Assembly (NCBI GenBank): GCA_964457225.1
Contig: CAYWEM010000004.1
Span: 1-64,000, forward strand
Direction of reading: 5' to 3'
DNA from: CAYWEM01 sp964457225
GTDB taxonomy: Bacteria; Acidobacteriota; Aminicenantia; UBA2199
DNA: 64,000 bases
The number at the start of each line of letters is the position of its first letter. The first letter of the stretch is position 1. Below the pieces are notes generated by a model, which saw only the letters and a program-made list of their open reading frames with translations, made no database searches and was not told the origin of the DNA. A program made the translations under genes and the position numbers. Below are positions 35,680-43,103 of the stretch, piece by piece.

Positions 35680-36627
35680 ATGGCCGCTGAAACTGACATA
35701 TTGTATTCAATTGGAAACACTCCCCTGATTGAGCTGCGCCGCGTTGTTCCGGATGGATCGGCTCGAATTCTGATCAAGCTCGAAAACCACAACCCCACCG
35801 GCAGTATGAAAGATCGCATGGCCCGCGCCCTTGTCACCGGAGCCGTTTCGCGCGGCGCGCTCCCGCCCGGAGGAACTGTTGTCGAATATACCGGTGGTAG
35901 CACCGGCACTTCGCTGGCCTTTGTTTGTGCGGCTATGGGGTATCACCTTTCAATTGTGACATCAGACGCATTCAGTCGGGAAAAGCGTGATCACATGAGG
36001 GCTCTCGGGGCCAAAGTTCTTGAACTCCCAAGCGAAGGCGGGGGCACCACCAAGGAACTGATTCAGCGCATGATCGGCAGGGCGAAGGAATTAAGCGCCG
36101 CCCCCGATTCCTTTTTTGCGGATCAATTCAACAACCCCGATGCCGCTTCCGGGTACGAATCCATGGCTGGAGAAATCTGGGAGCAGGCAGGCGGGAAAGT
36201 AGATGCGTTTGTCCAGTCAGTCGGCACCGCACAGTGCATCACCGGCGTTGCCAGGGCTTTGAGGGAAAGAAACAGTCGAATTCACATCGTGGCAGTCGAA
36301 CCCCGCGAATCACCCGTTCTATCGGGCGGAGCGCCGGGTGCACACAAAATTGAAGGCATTGGGCCTGGATTCTATCCGCCGATTTGGCATGATCGTTTGG
36401 CTGATGAAATCATTCAGGTTTCAACAATAGAAGCGAAGGATACGGCCAGACGACTGGCAAGAGAAGAAGCACTGTTCGCCGGCACCTCAACCGGGGCCAA
36501 CATTCTGGCGGCAATCCAGGTCGCGATTCGCCTGGGTTCCGGTTATACCGTTGCCTCAGTTGCCTGTGATTCAGGCCTGAAGTATTTGTCAACCGACTTA
36601 TACAATATAGCCCAAAAACAACGTTGA
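35680..36627 (+). CDS. Cysteine synthase/cystathionine beta-synthase family PLP enzyme
   Basis: A 315-residue fold-type II PLP enzyme. It opens ILYSIGNTPLIELRR as in CysK. The Schiff-base lysine is in NPTGSMKDRMA (about residue 48), the phosphate loop is TGGSTGTSLAF, and GIGPGFYPP matches the later substrate-side motif. It could make cysteine from O-acetylserine or a related product. The ATG lacks a good Shine-Dalgarno sequence and lies 37 bp after repeat A, whose promoter could drive it. No serine acetyltransferase is nearby. Confidence 0.85.
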   Translation: MAAETDILYSIGNTPLIELRRVVPDGSARILIKLENHNPTGSMKDRMARALVTGAVSRGALPPGGTVVEYTGGSTGTSLAFVCAAMGYHLSIVTSDAFSREKRDHMRALGAKVLELPSEGGGTTKELIQRMIGRAKELSAAPDSFFADQFNNPDAASGYESMAGEIWEQAGGKVDAFVQSVGTAQCITGVARALRERNSRIHIVAVEPRESPVLSGGAPGAHKIEGIGPGFYPPIWHDRLADEIIQVSTIEAKDTARRLAREEALFAGTSTGANILAAIQVAIRLGSGYTVASVACDSGLKYLSTDLYNIAQKQR

Positions 36628-36704
36628 TGAGTCCTGGCAGCGGCATTTGAACGGCCAAGCAAAGCCCCTGCCGCTGAGGCAGGCCATTGACAGAAGGAGA
36701 TAAA

Positions 36705-37043
36705 ATGAGCAATACAGCGTACGCAACTGTATGCGGGATCTACTGCGAAGCGTGCAGTTTTCTCGGGGAGCAATGCCCGGGATGCGGCAATGTAAACGGC
36801 AAGCCTTTCTGGACAGCACAAATGCCGAACGGTATCTGCCCCCTGCATGACTGTTGCCGCAATCACCATCAACTTGAACACTGCGGACTCTGCGCCGATT
36901 TCCCATGCCGGAAGTTCAATGAACTCAGGGATCCAAGCATGTCCGATGAGGAATTTACTGAATCCCTGCAGGCAAGGAAGACCGCGCTGAGAACCAGAAG
37001 CAGAAATACAGGGGACGGCGTTTCGGCCACAAAAAAGGAGTAA
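36705..37043 (+). CDS. DUF3795-like cysteine-rich protein
   Basis: The ATG at 36705 is preceded by AAGGAG and gives a 112-residue protein. It starts YATVCGIYCEACSFLGEQCPGCG and continues with CPLHDCCRNHHQLEHCGLCADFPCRKF, the cysteine spacing of DUF3795 proteins, which probably bind zinc. Function is unknown. The cupin gene follows after 3 nt, so the two are co-transcribed. Confidence 0.75.
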   Translation: MSNTAYATVCGIYCEACSFLGEQCPGCGNVNGKPFWTAQMPNGICPLHDCCRNHHQLEHCGLCADFPCRKFNELRDPSMSDEEFTESLQARKTALRTRSRNTGDGVSATKKE

Positions 37044-37046
37044 TCA

Positions 37047-37418
37047 ATGGCGGAATTGATTAAAAACGCATCGATCATTCAAGCGGCGGGCTTTCCACCT
37101 AAGCGAATCGAAGAATACATCGGGCGCGTCAACAGCGGAACCGCTGCTGTCAGCATCGCGCGCATGCGCAGCCCAAGCGGCTGGAAAGAACCCGGCCAGG
37201 TCGGGCAATTCGATGAATACACGGTTGTCCTGAAGGGTACATTGCATGTCCGATTACGTGATGAAGAAATAGATGTGAACGAGGGACAAGCCATTATCGT
37301 GTCAGCGGGAGAATGGGTTCAATACAGCACCCCTGCTCCGCAAGGTGCTGAATACATGGCCGTATGCCTGCCGGCATTCTCGCCCGACACGGTGAAAAGA
37401 GATGAATTGCAGGGGTAA
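37047..37418 (+). CDS. Single-domain cupin protein
   Basis: A 123-residue protein with the two cupin motifs in reduced form: EYTVVLKGTLHVRL (motif 1 region) and EGQAIIVSAGEWVQYSTP (motif 2). Only part of the usual His/Glu metal set is present, so a binding or regulatory role may be more likely than catalysis. GGAG precedes the ATG. It is coupled to the DUF3795 gene. Confidence 0.75.
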   Translation: MAELIKNASIIQAAGFPPKRIEEYIGRVNSGTAAVSIARMRSPSGWKEPGQVGQFDEYTVVLKGTLHVRLRDEEIDVNEGQAIIVSAGEWVQYSTPAPQGAEYMAVCLPAFSPDTVKRDELQG

Positions 37419-37443
37419 CCGGCTGAACGCCCTGGAAAAACAT

Positions 37444-37679
37444 GGTGTCAGGTCTTTCATTATTACTTTTCTTTCGGGTATAGACTCCATTCAGTTGACT
37501 AATGCTCCGGTTCAAGTCGGCTTTCGGTGTCTCCACTTGTGATAAAGAAAGACCTGGCAAAAGGTTACGAGGTTCGTGACACAAGATTCTCTTGCCAGGT
37601 TGGCGAGGTTCTCCATTGACCTGGACATACGACACCTGGGGCGTATCAAGCAAGTTGTTGTAATGAAAGACCTGACACC
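37444..37679. mobile_element. 236-bp element with 19-bp terminal inverted repeats (MITE-like)
   Basis: GGTGTCAGGTCTTTCATTA at 37444-37462 is repeated as its perfect reverse complement at 37661-37679. A second internal inverted pair (ACCTGGCAA / TTGCCAGGT) lies inside. No intact gene fits between the ends and no target-site duplication is obvious. It fills most of the 322-bp gap between the cupin and SWIM genes. It is either a non-autonomous element or the remnant of a deleted transposase unit. Confidence 0.7.
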
Positions 37680-37740
37680 GAGGTTTAATCAATGAAAAAT
37701 AAATGAGCAGGTGAAATGGCCAAAGCGAAGGAAATGACAA

Positions 37741-39690
37741 ATGCTAAGCGACATATTGAAAAAAGTTTATTTGTTGGCTCCTGAGGATGTCCGTCTTTGG
37801 GCCGGAAGCACCGATTACAATCGGGGAAAAGCCTACCTCGGGCAGGTGGAACAGTTGGCTCACGATAATGAAGGCCGACTCGCTGCGTTTGTCCGGGGCA
37901 GAAAAAGGTATGTCACCACGGTTGCCGTGAATGAGGATGGGGAAATAGAAGGGGCTTGCTCCTGCCCGGTCGGCAGCTGGTGCTGCAAGCACTCCGTGGC
38001 GGTCCTTCTCAAAGCCATCGGCATGCTGGAAAATAACGTGGAAATTCCCTTGCTGCTTCCCGAGGATGATCTGTCTTTGCTGATGAATAATTGGGATGAA
38101 AAATCAGGTTTTGATCAGCTGATTCCCGAGAGTCCTTCAAAATTCAACACCGGAGCCGAGTTGACTGCGATTCTGACATCTAAAAGCAAGGAAGAGCTCA
38201 TCGCTCTGATTTGTGAACTGGCTGAACGAAACATTGGCATAAAAAAACGTTTGCTCGAGGAAAACCGTCTGCTGAAGGGAGACATAGAGACAACAATACG
38301 CCGGCTCAAACAAGAGATCATTCGGGTAAGCGAGGAAGAAGTATGGACTGACCATTGGAGCAATGAGGGAAACATCCCCGACTACAGTCATATTCGCGAT
38401 CAACTCGGGCTTTTAGCCAAAGCCGGCTACGCCGATGCAGTACTTGAATTAGGAGGAGAACTCTGGACCAGGGGAGTAAAACAGATCGAAATGTCCTGCG
38501 ATGATGGACAGACCTCATGTAATATAGCCGAATGCTTCAAAATAATTATCCATACTTTACCTCAAACATCCCGAACCCCTGTCCAACAAATTCTCTGGAT
38601 GGTCCACCATCTGCGGCAGGATGATCATGATTTGCTCGGTGCATGCTCGGATATCATGAACCACCCCACCTATACCGCTGAATGCTGGCGAGAAGCGGCC
38701 AGTTTTTTTGAGACTGAGTTGAGTGAACCATCAACACCCCAAATTAATCACTGTGGGCAACAGTACGACCGTAAAGATTCATTGTTCTGGCTCAAGTTCT
38801 GTTATGAACGGGGTGACCAGAACCACAAGGTCATACCCTTGCTTGAAAGGGAGTTGGAATCGTGTATGTGTTATGAAGAACTGGCCCACTGCTTGCTCGA
38901 AACCAATCAATGGGAGCGTGCCCGGCAAATCTGTATTGAAGGGTTTCGGAAATTGATCGGCAGCCAATCCGGCCAGGCACAGCGGCTTCAGGACAGGCTG
39001 AAGATCATTGCCGGAAAGGAAGGACGGCTTGACATGGTGGCCGCTTATTCGAGTCTTGAATTCTTTGCTTCCGTTTCACTACAAACCTACCAGGAACTGC
39101 GCAAAGCCTGCCAGGCAAGTAAAGAATGGCCTTCGGTTCGCGCGCTAATTCTGGAATATCTTGAAACAGGTCGTCGTCCGGACCGGCAAAAAAAGGGCAA
39201 AGATAAACCCTGTTGGCCCCTGCCGAATCCAGAAATTGAGATAAAAAAGAATGAGGAGAAAAGTGATCGATTCCACTGTTTTCCCATGCTGGCGATATTG
39301 ATCGATATCGCCATCGATGAAAAACGTTTGGATGATGCGGCACTCCTCTATGAGCGGCAGAAAAAAGCAAGAAACGGAAAGGTTTGGGACGATGATCGTG
39401 AGGTTGCCGAAGCCCTGGCTCAAAGCCACCCCGAACTCGCCTTGAATATCTGCAAAGCTCTGACGGATAACCTGATCGCCAGGGTCAAACCTGAAGCGTA
39501 TGTTGAGGCCTGCAGCCATCTGCTCCTGATGTACGACATCTATCAGGCCCAATTCCGACTGGAAGAATGGACAGCCCTGATCTCTCGTCTCCGCACGGAG
39601 CATAAAACCAAGCGACGCTTACTTTCAGAGCTGGAAGATCTCTGCCTCGGAATAAACCGCAGGTCAAAGCGTAATCAAGAAAAAGCCTGA
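37741..39690 (+). CDS. SWIM zinc-finger protein
   Basis: A 649-residue protein. The SWIM zinc motif CxCx(n)CxH is CSCPVGSWCCKH at about residues 79-90, following the typical lead-in (YNRGKAYLGQVEQL...RYVTTVAVNEDGEIEG). The rest is mostly helical, with repeat-like helices and no helicase motifs. SWIM domains bind DNA or protein, and stand-alone bacterial SWIM proteins are often found with SNF2 helicases, but none is visible here. Base composition is more A/T-rich than the core genes nearby. Confidence 0.85.
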   Translation: MLSDILKKVYLLAPEDVRLWAGSTDYNRGKAYLGQVEQLAHDNEGRLAAFVRGRKRYVTTVAVNEDGEIEGACSCPVGSWCCKHSVAVLLKAIGMLENNVEIPLLLPEDDLSLLMNNWDEKSGFDQLIPESPSKFNTGAELTAILTSKSKEELIALICELAERNIGIKKRLLEENRLLKGDIETTIRRLKQEIIRVSEEEVWTDHWSNEGNIPDYSHIRDQLGLLAKAGYADAVLELGGELWTRGVKQIEMSCDDGQTSCNIAECFKIIIHTLPQTSRTPVQQILWMVHHLRQDDHDLLGACSDIMNHPTYTAECWREAASFFETELSEPSTPQINHCGQQYDRKDSLFWLKFCYERGDQNHKVIPLLERELESCMCYEELAHCLLETNQWERARQICIEGFRKLIGSQSGQAQRLQDRLKIIAGKEGRLDMVAAYSSLEFFASVSLQTYQELRKACQASKEWPSVRALILEYLETGRRPDRQKKGKDKPCWPLPNPEIEIKKNEEKSDRFHCFPMLAILIDIAIDEKRLDDAALLYERQKKARNGKVWDDDREVAEALAQSHPELALNICKALTDNLIARVKPEAYVEACSHLLLMYDIYQAQFRLEEWTALISRLRTEHKTKRRLLSELEDLCLGINRRSKRNQEKA

Positions 39691-39718
39691 CCGTGGCAAA
39701 AGGAGCAGAGCCGGCCGG

Positions 39719-39910
39719 CCCCTACTTGACAATAAAAAACATGTTTCTTATCATTCAGTTATGGGAAAGATGAGCTTTGTCTCCCCTGCTCTCAACTCAA
39801 AACCATAGCAAGGCAACAACTCCATGCTTCTCCCCGGTTTTTGCGAATGCAGAACATTTTATTTACTCCCGCTTCGGGGAGAAAAAAACCTGACCGGCGG
39901 CAGCCTGCGC
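39719..39910 (+). repeat. 192-bp direct repeat, copy B
   Basis: The second copy of the 35451-35642 sequence, in the same orientation, 4,268 bp downstream. It ends 54 bp before the RAYT transposase start, so it is probably the native 5' region of that gene. A REP-like GCCGGCCGGCCCCTAC lies at its left edge (39710-39725), with one extra G relative to copy A. Confidence 0.97.
39726..39754 (+). promoter_or_regulatory. Promoter inside repeat copy B
   Basis: TTGACA (39726-39731), 17-nt spacer, TATCAT (39749-39754), followed six bases later by the ATG of the 15-codon ORF at 39761-39808. It is suitably placed to transcribe the transposase gene. Confidence 0.6.
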
Positions 39911-39964
39911 GAAGATAAGGAAATAAACGGTACCCGCCGCTACTGCCGGTAATCTCCTGAGCAA

Positions 39965-40486
39965 TTGAAAACAAGGAAAACGATCCGGTTATCAGGATAC
40001 GATTATTCCCGGGACGGGATGTATTTCATCACCATTTGCGCCCATGACCGGGAAAACACATTTTCAAAAATATCTGTAGGGGCGGCCGGCCGGCCGGCCT
40101 CAATAATATTAAATAATTTCGGCAAAATCGTTGACGAAGAATTGAACAAATCGGCGGTAATCCGCAAGGAAATCATAATTGACCAATACGTAATCATGCC
40201 CAATCATTTGCATTGTATTGTTATAATTGCCAATGATAATCCGGGCGGCCAGCCGGCCGCCCCTACGAATAAAACGTTGTCCTCGTTTGTGAATGGGTTT
40301 AAATCGTCGGTAACAACCCGCATAAACACCTTGCGCAATACACCGGGTCAATCTGTCTGGCAACGATCCTATCACGACCACATCATCAGGAATGAAGAAT
40401 CCCTGAACAAAATCAGGACATACATCCGTAACAATCCCCTGACCTGGGAAGAGGATGAAGACAATCTCAGTCAACAGTCGGGCTAA
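39965..40486 (+). CDS. REP-associated tyrosine transposase (RAYT, Y1/HUH family)
   Basis: A 173-residue single-domain HUH transposase starting at TTG (RKTIRLSGYDYSRDGMYFITICAHDRE). The metal-binding HUH motif is the HLH of MPNHLHCIVII, and the candidate catalytic tyrosine lies in IRTYIRNNPLTW. Two inserts, VGAAGRPAS and GGQPAAPT, are encoded by REP-like GC-rich palindromic DNA inside an otherwise A/T-rich gene. RAYT proteins nick and process REP hairpins. No IS200-type left or right ends were defined. The 192-bp repeat B lies directly upstream. Confidence 0.9.
   Translation: MKTRKTIRLSGYDYSRDGMYFITICAHDRENTFSKISVGAAGRPASIILNNFGKIVDEELNKSAVIRKEIIIDQYVIMPNHLHCIVIIANDNPGGQPAAPTNKTLSSFVNGFKSSVTTRINTLRNTPGQSVWQRSYHDHIIRNEESLNKIRTYIRNNPLTWEEDEDNLSQQSG
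40076..40090 (+). repeat. REP-like motif within the transposase gene, forward
   Basis: GTAGGGGCGGCCGGC, in frame, encodes VGAAG. It is the exact reverse complement of 40252-40266 and matches the REP-like edges of the 192-bp repeats apart from small changes. Confidence 0.75.
40252..40266 (-). repeat. REP-like motif within the transposase gene, inverted
   Basis: GCCGGCCGCCCCTAC, the perfect inverse of 40076-40090. It overlaps a local 8-bp stem GGGCGGCC / GGCCGCCC with a four-base loop at 40243-40262. Confidence 0.75.
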
Positions 40487-40551
40487 AATGGTTGATTAAT
40501 GATTTCAGGATTCTGGAGACCTGAACTATGGATTCTAGATAAGGAATTATT

Positions 40552-40884
40552 ATGAACAAGTGGGGAATCCCGGAATGGCTGGAAAAGAAAGTCAGGGAAC
40601 GAGATAAACACTGTGTTTACTGCGGAGTGAAACTGCTCGAAAAGATGCCCGCTCAAGGATCCAGAAAAGACGTGGCCAGCTGGGAACATATCGTAAACGA
40701 CGCCCGAATAATAACACCCGAAAACATCGCACTATGCTGTCTGGCCTGTAATGCAAGCAAAGGGTCGAAAAAACTTTCAGACTGGATACAGTCAGCCTAC
40801 TGTCGCAAAAAAGTAATCACCCCGGATACTGTCGCGGATGTAATAAAAAAAGCATTAAAAGAAACAGAAGCAAGCATCCATTGA
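40552..40884 (+). CDS. HNH endonuclease-like protein
   Basis: A 110-residue protein with CVYCG near residue 21, the central WEHIV segment and CCLACNASKGSKKL, which is the zinc-bracketed HNH (His-Me finger) fold. The first catalytic His is in WEHIVND and the final Asn is in NASKG. It may be a nuclease linked to the adjacent transposase region, but similar small HNH proteins also occur alone. AAGGAA lies ahead of the start. Its stop codon overlaps the -35 box of the sod promoter. Confidence 0.8.
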   Translation: MNKWGIPEWLEKKVRERDKHCVYCGVKLLEKMPAQGSRKDVASWEHIVNDARIITPENIALCCLACNASKGSKKLSDWIQSAYCRKKVITPDTVADVIKKALKETEASIH

Positions 40885-40910
40885 CAAGCGGGAAACAAAT
40901 CCGGTTTAAT
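40881..40910 (+). promoter_or_regulatory. Promoter of the superoxide dismutase gene
   Basis: TTGACA at 40881-40886, 18-nt spacer, TTTAAT at 40905-40910. AAGGAG at 40923-40928 is the ribosome site. No PerR-type palindrome was found here. Confidence 0.6.
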
Positions 40911-40935
40911 TAACAACATAATAAGGAGAAAAACA

Positions 40936-41640
40936 ATGAAAAATTCAAGGACCGTGATCTTGATCTGCTTTTTGGCCATGGCTCTGAACGCAGGAATGGA
41001 CAAGACCCAGGGCGAGGAATACGTATTTGAGGCTTTGCCCTATGCCTTCGATGCCCTGGAGCCCCACATAGACGCCCTGACCATGGAAATTCATTACAGC
41101 CGCCACCACCAGGCCTATTTCAACAACATGGTGAATGCACTTAAGGGAACCGAGCTGTACGGCCAATCCCTGGAGAGCATGTTTGCCGGAATATCGGAAT
41201 TGCCCGTGGTTTTGCGCAACAACGCCGGTGGACACTGGAATCACACTCTGTTCTGGAAGGTGATGTCGCCCCAGGGCGGTGGTGAACCGGCGGGAGACCT
41301 GGCCAAGGCAATCGACTCCGGTTTTGGCTCCTTCGAGGCTTTCAAGCAGAAGTTCAACCAGGCGGCGGCCACCCGGTTCGGCAGTGGATGGGCCTGGTTA
41401 TGCGTGGGCGAGGACGGCGCCTTGTTCGTCAGTTCGACACCCAATCAGGATAATCCGCTGATGGACGTGGTCTCTGAACGCGGAACCCCCATCCTGGGCC
41501 TTGATGTCTGGGAGCACGCCTATTACCTCAAGTACCAGAACAGGCGGGGCAGTTATATCGAAGCCTTTTGGAACGTGGTCAACTGGCCTGAAGTGGCCAG
41601 TCGTTATGCGGCTGCCATCAGCGTTGGGGACGGTTCTTGA
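40936..41640 (+). CDS. Exported Fe/Mn superoxide dismutase
   Basis: A 234-residue precursor: a signal peptide (about 1-26, MKNSRTVILICFLAMALNAG) precedes a complete SOD. Metal ligands fall in MEIHYSRHHQAYFNN, AGGHWNHTLFW and LDVWEHAYYLKYQNRR. It would dismutate superoxide in the periplasm, which is unusual for the Fe/Mn family (usually cytosolic). The surrounding residues do not decide between iron and manganese. It has its own promoter. Confidence 0.92.
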   Translation: MKNSRTVILICFLAMALNAGMDKTQGEEYVFEALPYAFDALEPHIDALTMEIHYSRHHQAYFNNMVNALKGTELYGQSLESMFAGISELPVVLRNNAGGHWNHTLFWKVMSPQGGGEPAGDLAKAIDSGFGSFEAFKQKFNQAAATRFGSGWAWLCVGEDGALFVSSTPNQDNPLMDVVSERGTPILGLDVWEHAYYLKYQNRRGSYIEAFWNVVNWPEVASRYAAAISVGDGS

Positions 41641-41644
41641 TTTC

Positions 41645-41673
41645 TTGACTTTATAAACCGGCCGGCTTATGAA
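41645..41673 (+). promoter_or_regulatory. Candidate promoter of the OCD-family gene
   Basis: TTGACT at 41645-41650, 17-nt spacer, TATGAA at 41668-41673, immediately after the sod stop codon. Confidence 0.5.
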
Positions 41674-41747
41674 AACTGCTGTATTTGATTCAGAGAGCCT
41701 GCGCAAAACAAGCGGCACCACCTCACCCGGCTCAGGGAAGTGTTAAA

Positions 41748-42725
41748 TTGAGCGATCAAAAAATCCTCTACCTGTCTCGAGCCGAGGTGCTTTCCCTGGG
41801 TATCGAAATGGCGCAGGTCATTCAACTGCTGGAAACCGCCTTCGAAAAAAAGGGACGCGGACTGGTGGAACTGCCGCCCAAGCTGGGCATTCACCCGGGG
41901 AGCGAGGACAATTTCATTCACGCCATGCCGGCCTGCATTCCCGCGCTCGACTCTGCGGGGGTTAAATGGATCAGTACTTTTCCCGGAAACACCGCCAAGG
42001 GCTTGCCCTCAATCTCGGGACTTTTAATTCTGAACGATCCGGAAACCGGAATCCCCCTGGCCGTCATGGATTGCCAATGGATCACGGCCGTACGAACGGC
42101 GGCGGCAACAGCCGTGGCCGCAAAAAGGCTGTCCAGGCCGGACTCGGCCAGGCTGGGCATCCTGGGCTGCGGCGTGCAGGGTTTAAGCAATGCGGAAGCT
42201 CTACGGTCCGTTTTGCCGGTCAGGGAAGTGATCGCCTACGATCCGCGGCCGGAAGCGATCGAGAATTTCCGCCGGGCCGCTGAAGAACGCCTGGGGCTCA
42301 AAGTAACCGCCGCCCGGAATCCCCGCGACGCGGTAAGCGGCTGTGACCTGGTGGTAACAGCGGGCCCGATCTCAAAAAAACCACACCAGACCATCAAGCC
42401 GGGCTGGCTCGATGAGGGAGCCTTTGCTTCACTGGTGGATTACGACTCTTACTGGGCGCCGGCTGCCCTGAAGGAAGCGGACAAGTTCTGTACGGATGAT
42501 CTGAGGCAATTCGAATATTTCAGGAGTATCGGCTATTTTCAGGACATTCCGCCGATCCATGCCGACCTGGGTGAACTGGTCGCCGGCCTGAAACCCGGCC
42601 GGGAATCACCCCGGGAGCGAACCATGGCCTGCAACCTCGGTCTGGCTTTGGCCGACATGGCGGTCGCTCCGACCGTATACCGGCGAGCCCTCGACCTGGG
42701 TGTCGGCGCCTGGCTGCCGCTCTGA
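41748..42725 (+). CDS. Ornithine cyclodeaminase/mu-crystallin family enzyme
   Basis: The TTG at 41748 has AGGGAAG eight bases ahead and gives 325 residues; the frame is open further upstream but without a ribosome site. The fold is visible: ITAVRTAAATAVAAKRLSR precedes the Rossmann motif LGILGCGVQGLSNAEAL, with YDPRPEAI for the ribose-binding acid. PADLGELVAG-type motif near the end reads IHADLGELVAG. Family members include ornithine cyclodeaminase, alanine dehydrogenase and ketimine reductases, and the substrate cannot be chosen from sequence. It was probably acquired or expressed independently of sod. Confidence 0.85.
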   Translation: MSDQKILYLSRAEVLSLGIEMAQVIQLLETAFEKKGRGLVELPPKLGIHPGSEDNFIHAMPACIPALDSAGVKWISTFPGNTAKGLPSISGLLILNDPETGIPLAVMDCQWITAVRTAAATAVAAKRLSRPDSARLGILGCGVQGLSNAEALRSVLPVREVIAYDPRPEAIENFRRAAEERLGLKVTAARNPRDAVSGCDLVVTAGPISKKPHQTIKPGWLDEGAFASLVDYDSYWAPAALKEADKFCTDDLRQFEYFRSIGYFQDIPPIHADLGELVAGLKPGRESPRERTMACNLGLALADMAVAPTVYRRALDLGVGAWLPL

Positions 42726-42732
42726 CTCAGCC

Positions 42733-42991
42733 GGGTTTTTTTTGGGCTTCCCCCCAAAGACCGTTTAGGAACCACGATTTTCCAACTAATTTTGGGAAAG
42801 GGAAAGGGTGAAGCAAAAGCGAACGTTAAACGAAGGTGCAGGGAACCGACAAAGCCGGGCTTGACGTGCCCCTTGGGGTAACATGACCACTGTCTGAGCG
42901 AAGCGAGTTGGTCATGTTAGGAAAGTCCGGCTTATGTCGGTCTGCACCGTAGTGGTGAGCGTTGATTCACCCTTTCCTGGGGCAAAAACCC
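42733..42991 (+). ncRNA. Candidate structured RNA or palindromic element: one long nested hairpin
   Basis: Nothing here codes for protein. Reverse-complementary segments nest in perfect order: 42733-42740/42984-42991 (8 bp), 42801-42812/42966-42977 (12 bp), 42822-42825/42960-42963 (4), 42835-42841/42942-42948 (7), 42845-42851/42935-42941 (7), 42852-42858/42927-42933 (7) and 42879-42889/42909-42919 (11). The apex carries GAGCGAAGCGAG, and a side hairpin CCC-CTTG-GGG lies at about 42870-42878. Helices are split by small A-rich internal loops. Strand is arbitrary since both transcripts would fold. It is not a recognised riboswitch, tmRNA, RNase P or SRP RNA. Confidence 0.6.
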
Positions 42992-43103
42992 TATTCTAAC
43001 AGCATATTTCAAGTTATTTCGGGAATCAGGTTGCGGACTTTGCGGAATGAGCCTGATTGTCCGGCCGGGGGAATTGTGCTATTGGTATAGGCAGGAGGCC
43101 GTT

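Noticed and set aside
36634..36690. Stem CAGCGGCA / TGCCGCTG after the PLP-enzyme gene as a terminator
   Set aside because: The loop is over 20 nt and no T run follows; it may be chance or a weak mRNA hairpin.
37294..37740. Minus-strand ORF of 148 codons covering the MITE-like element
   Set aside because: It runs across the cupin gene end and the inverted repeats, lacks a ribosome site and resembles no transposase I can name.
40881..40935. PerR box upstream of the superoxide dismutase gene
   Set aside because: Only a short TTAATTAA palindrome is present; it does not match the 17-bp operator upstream of perR.
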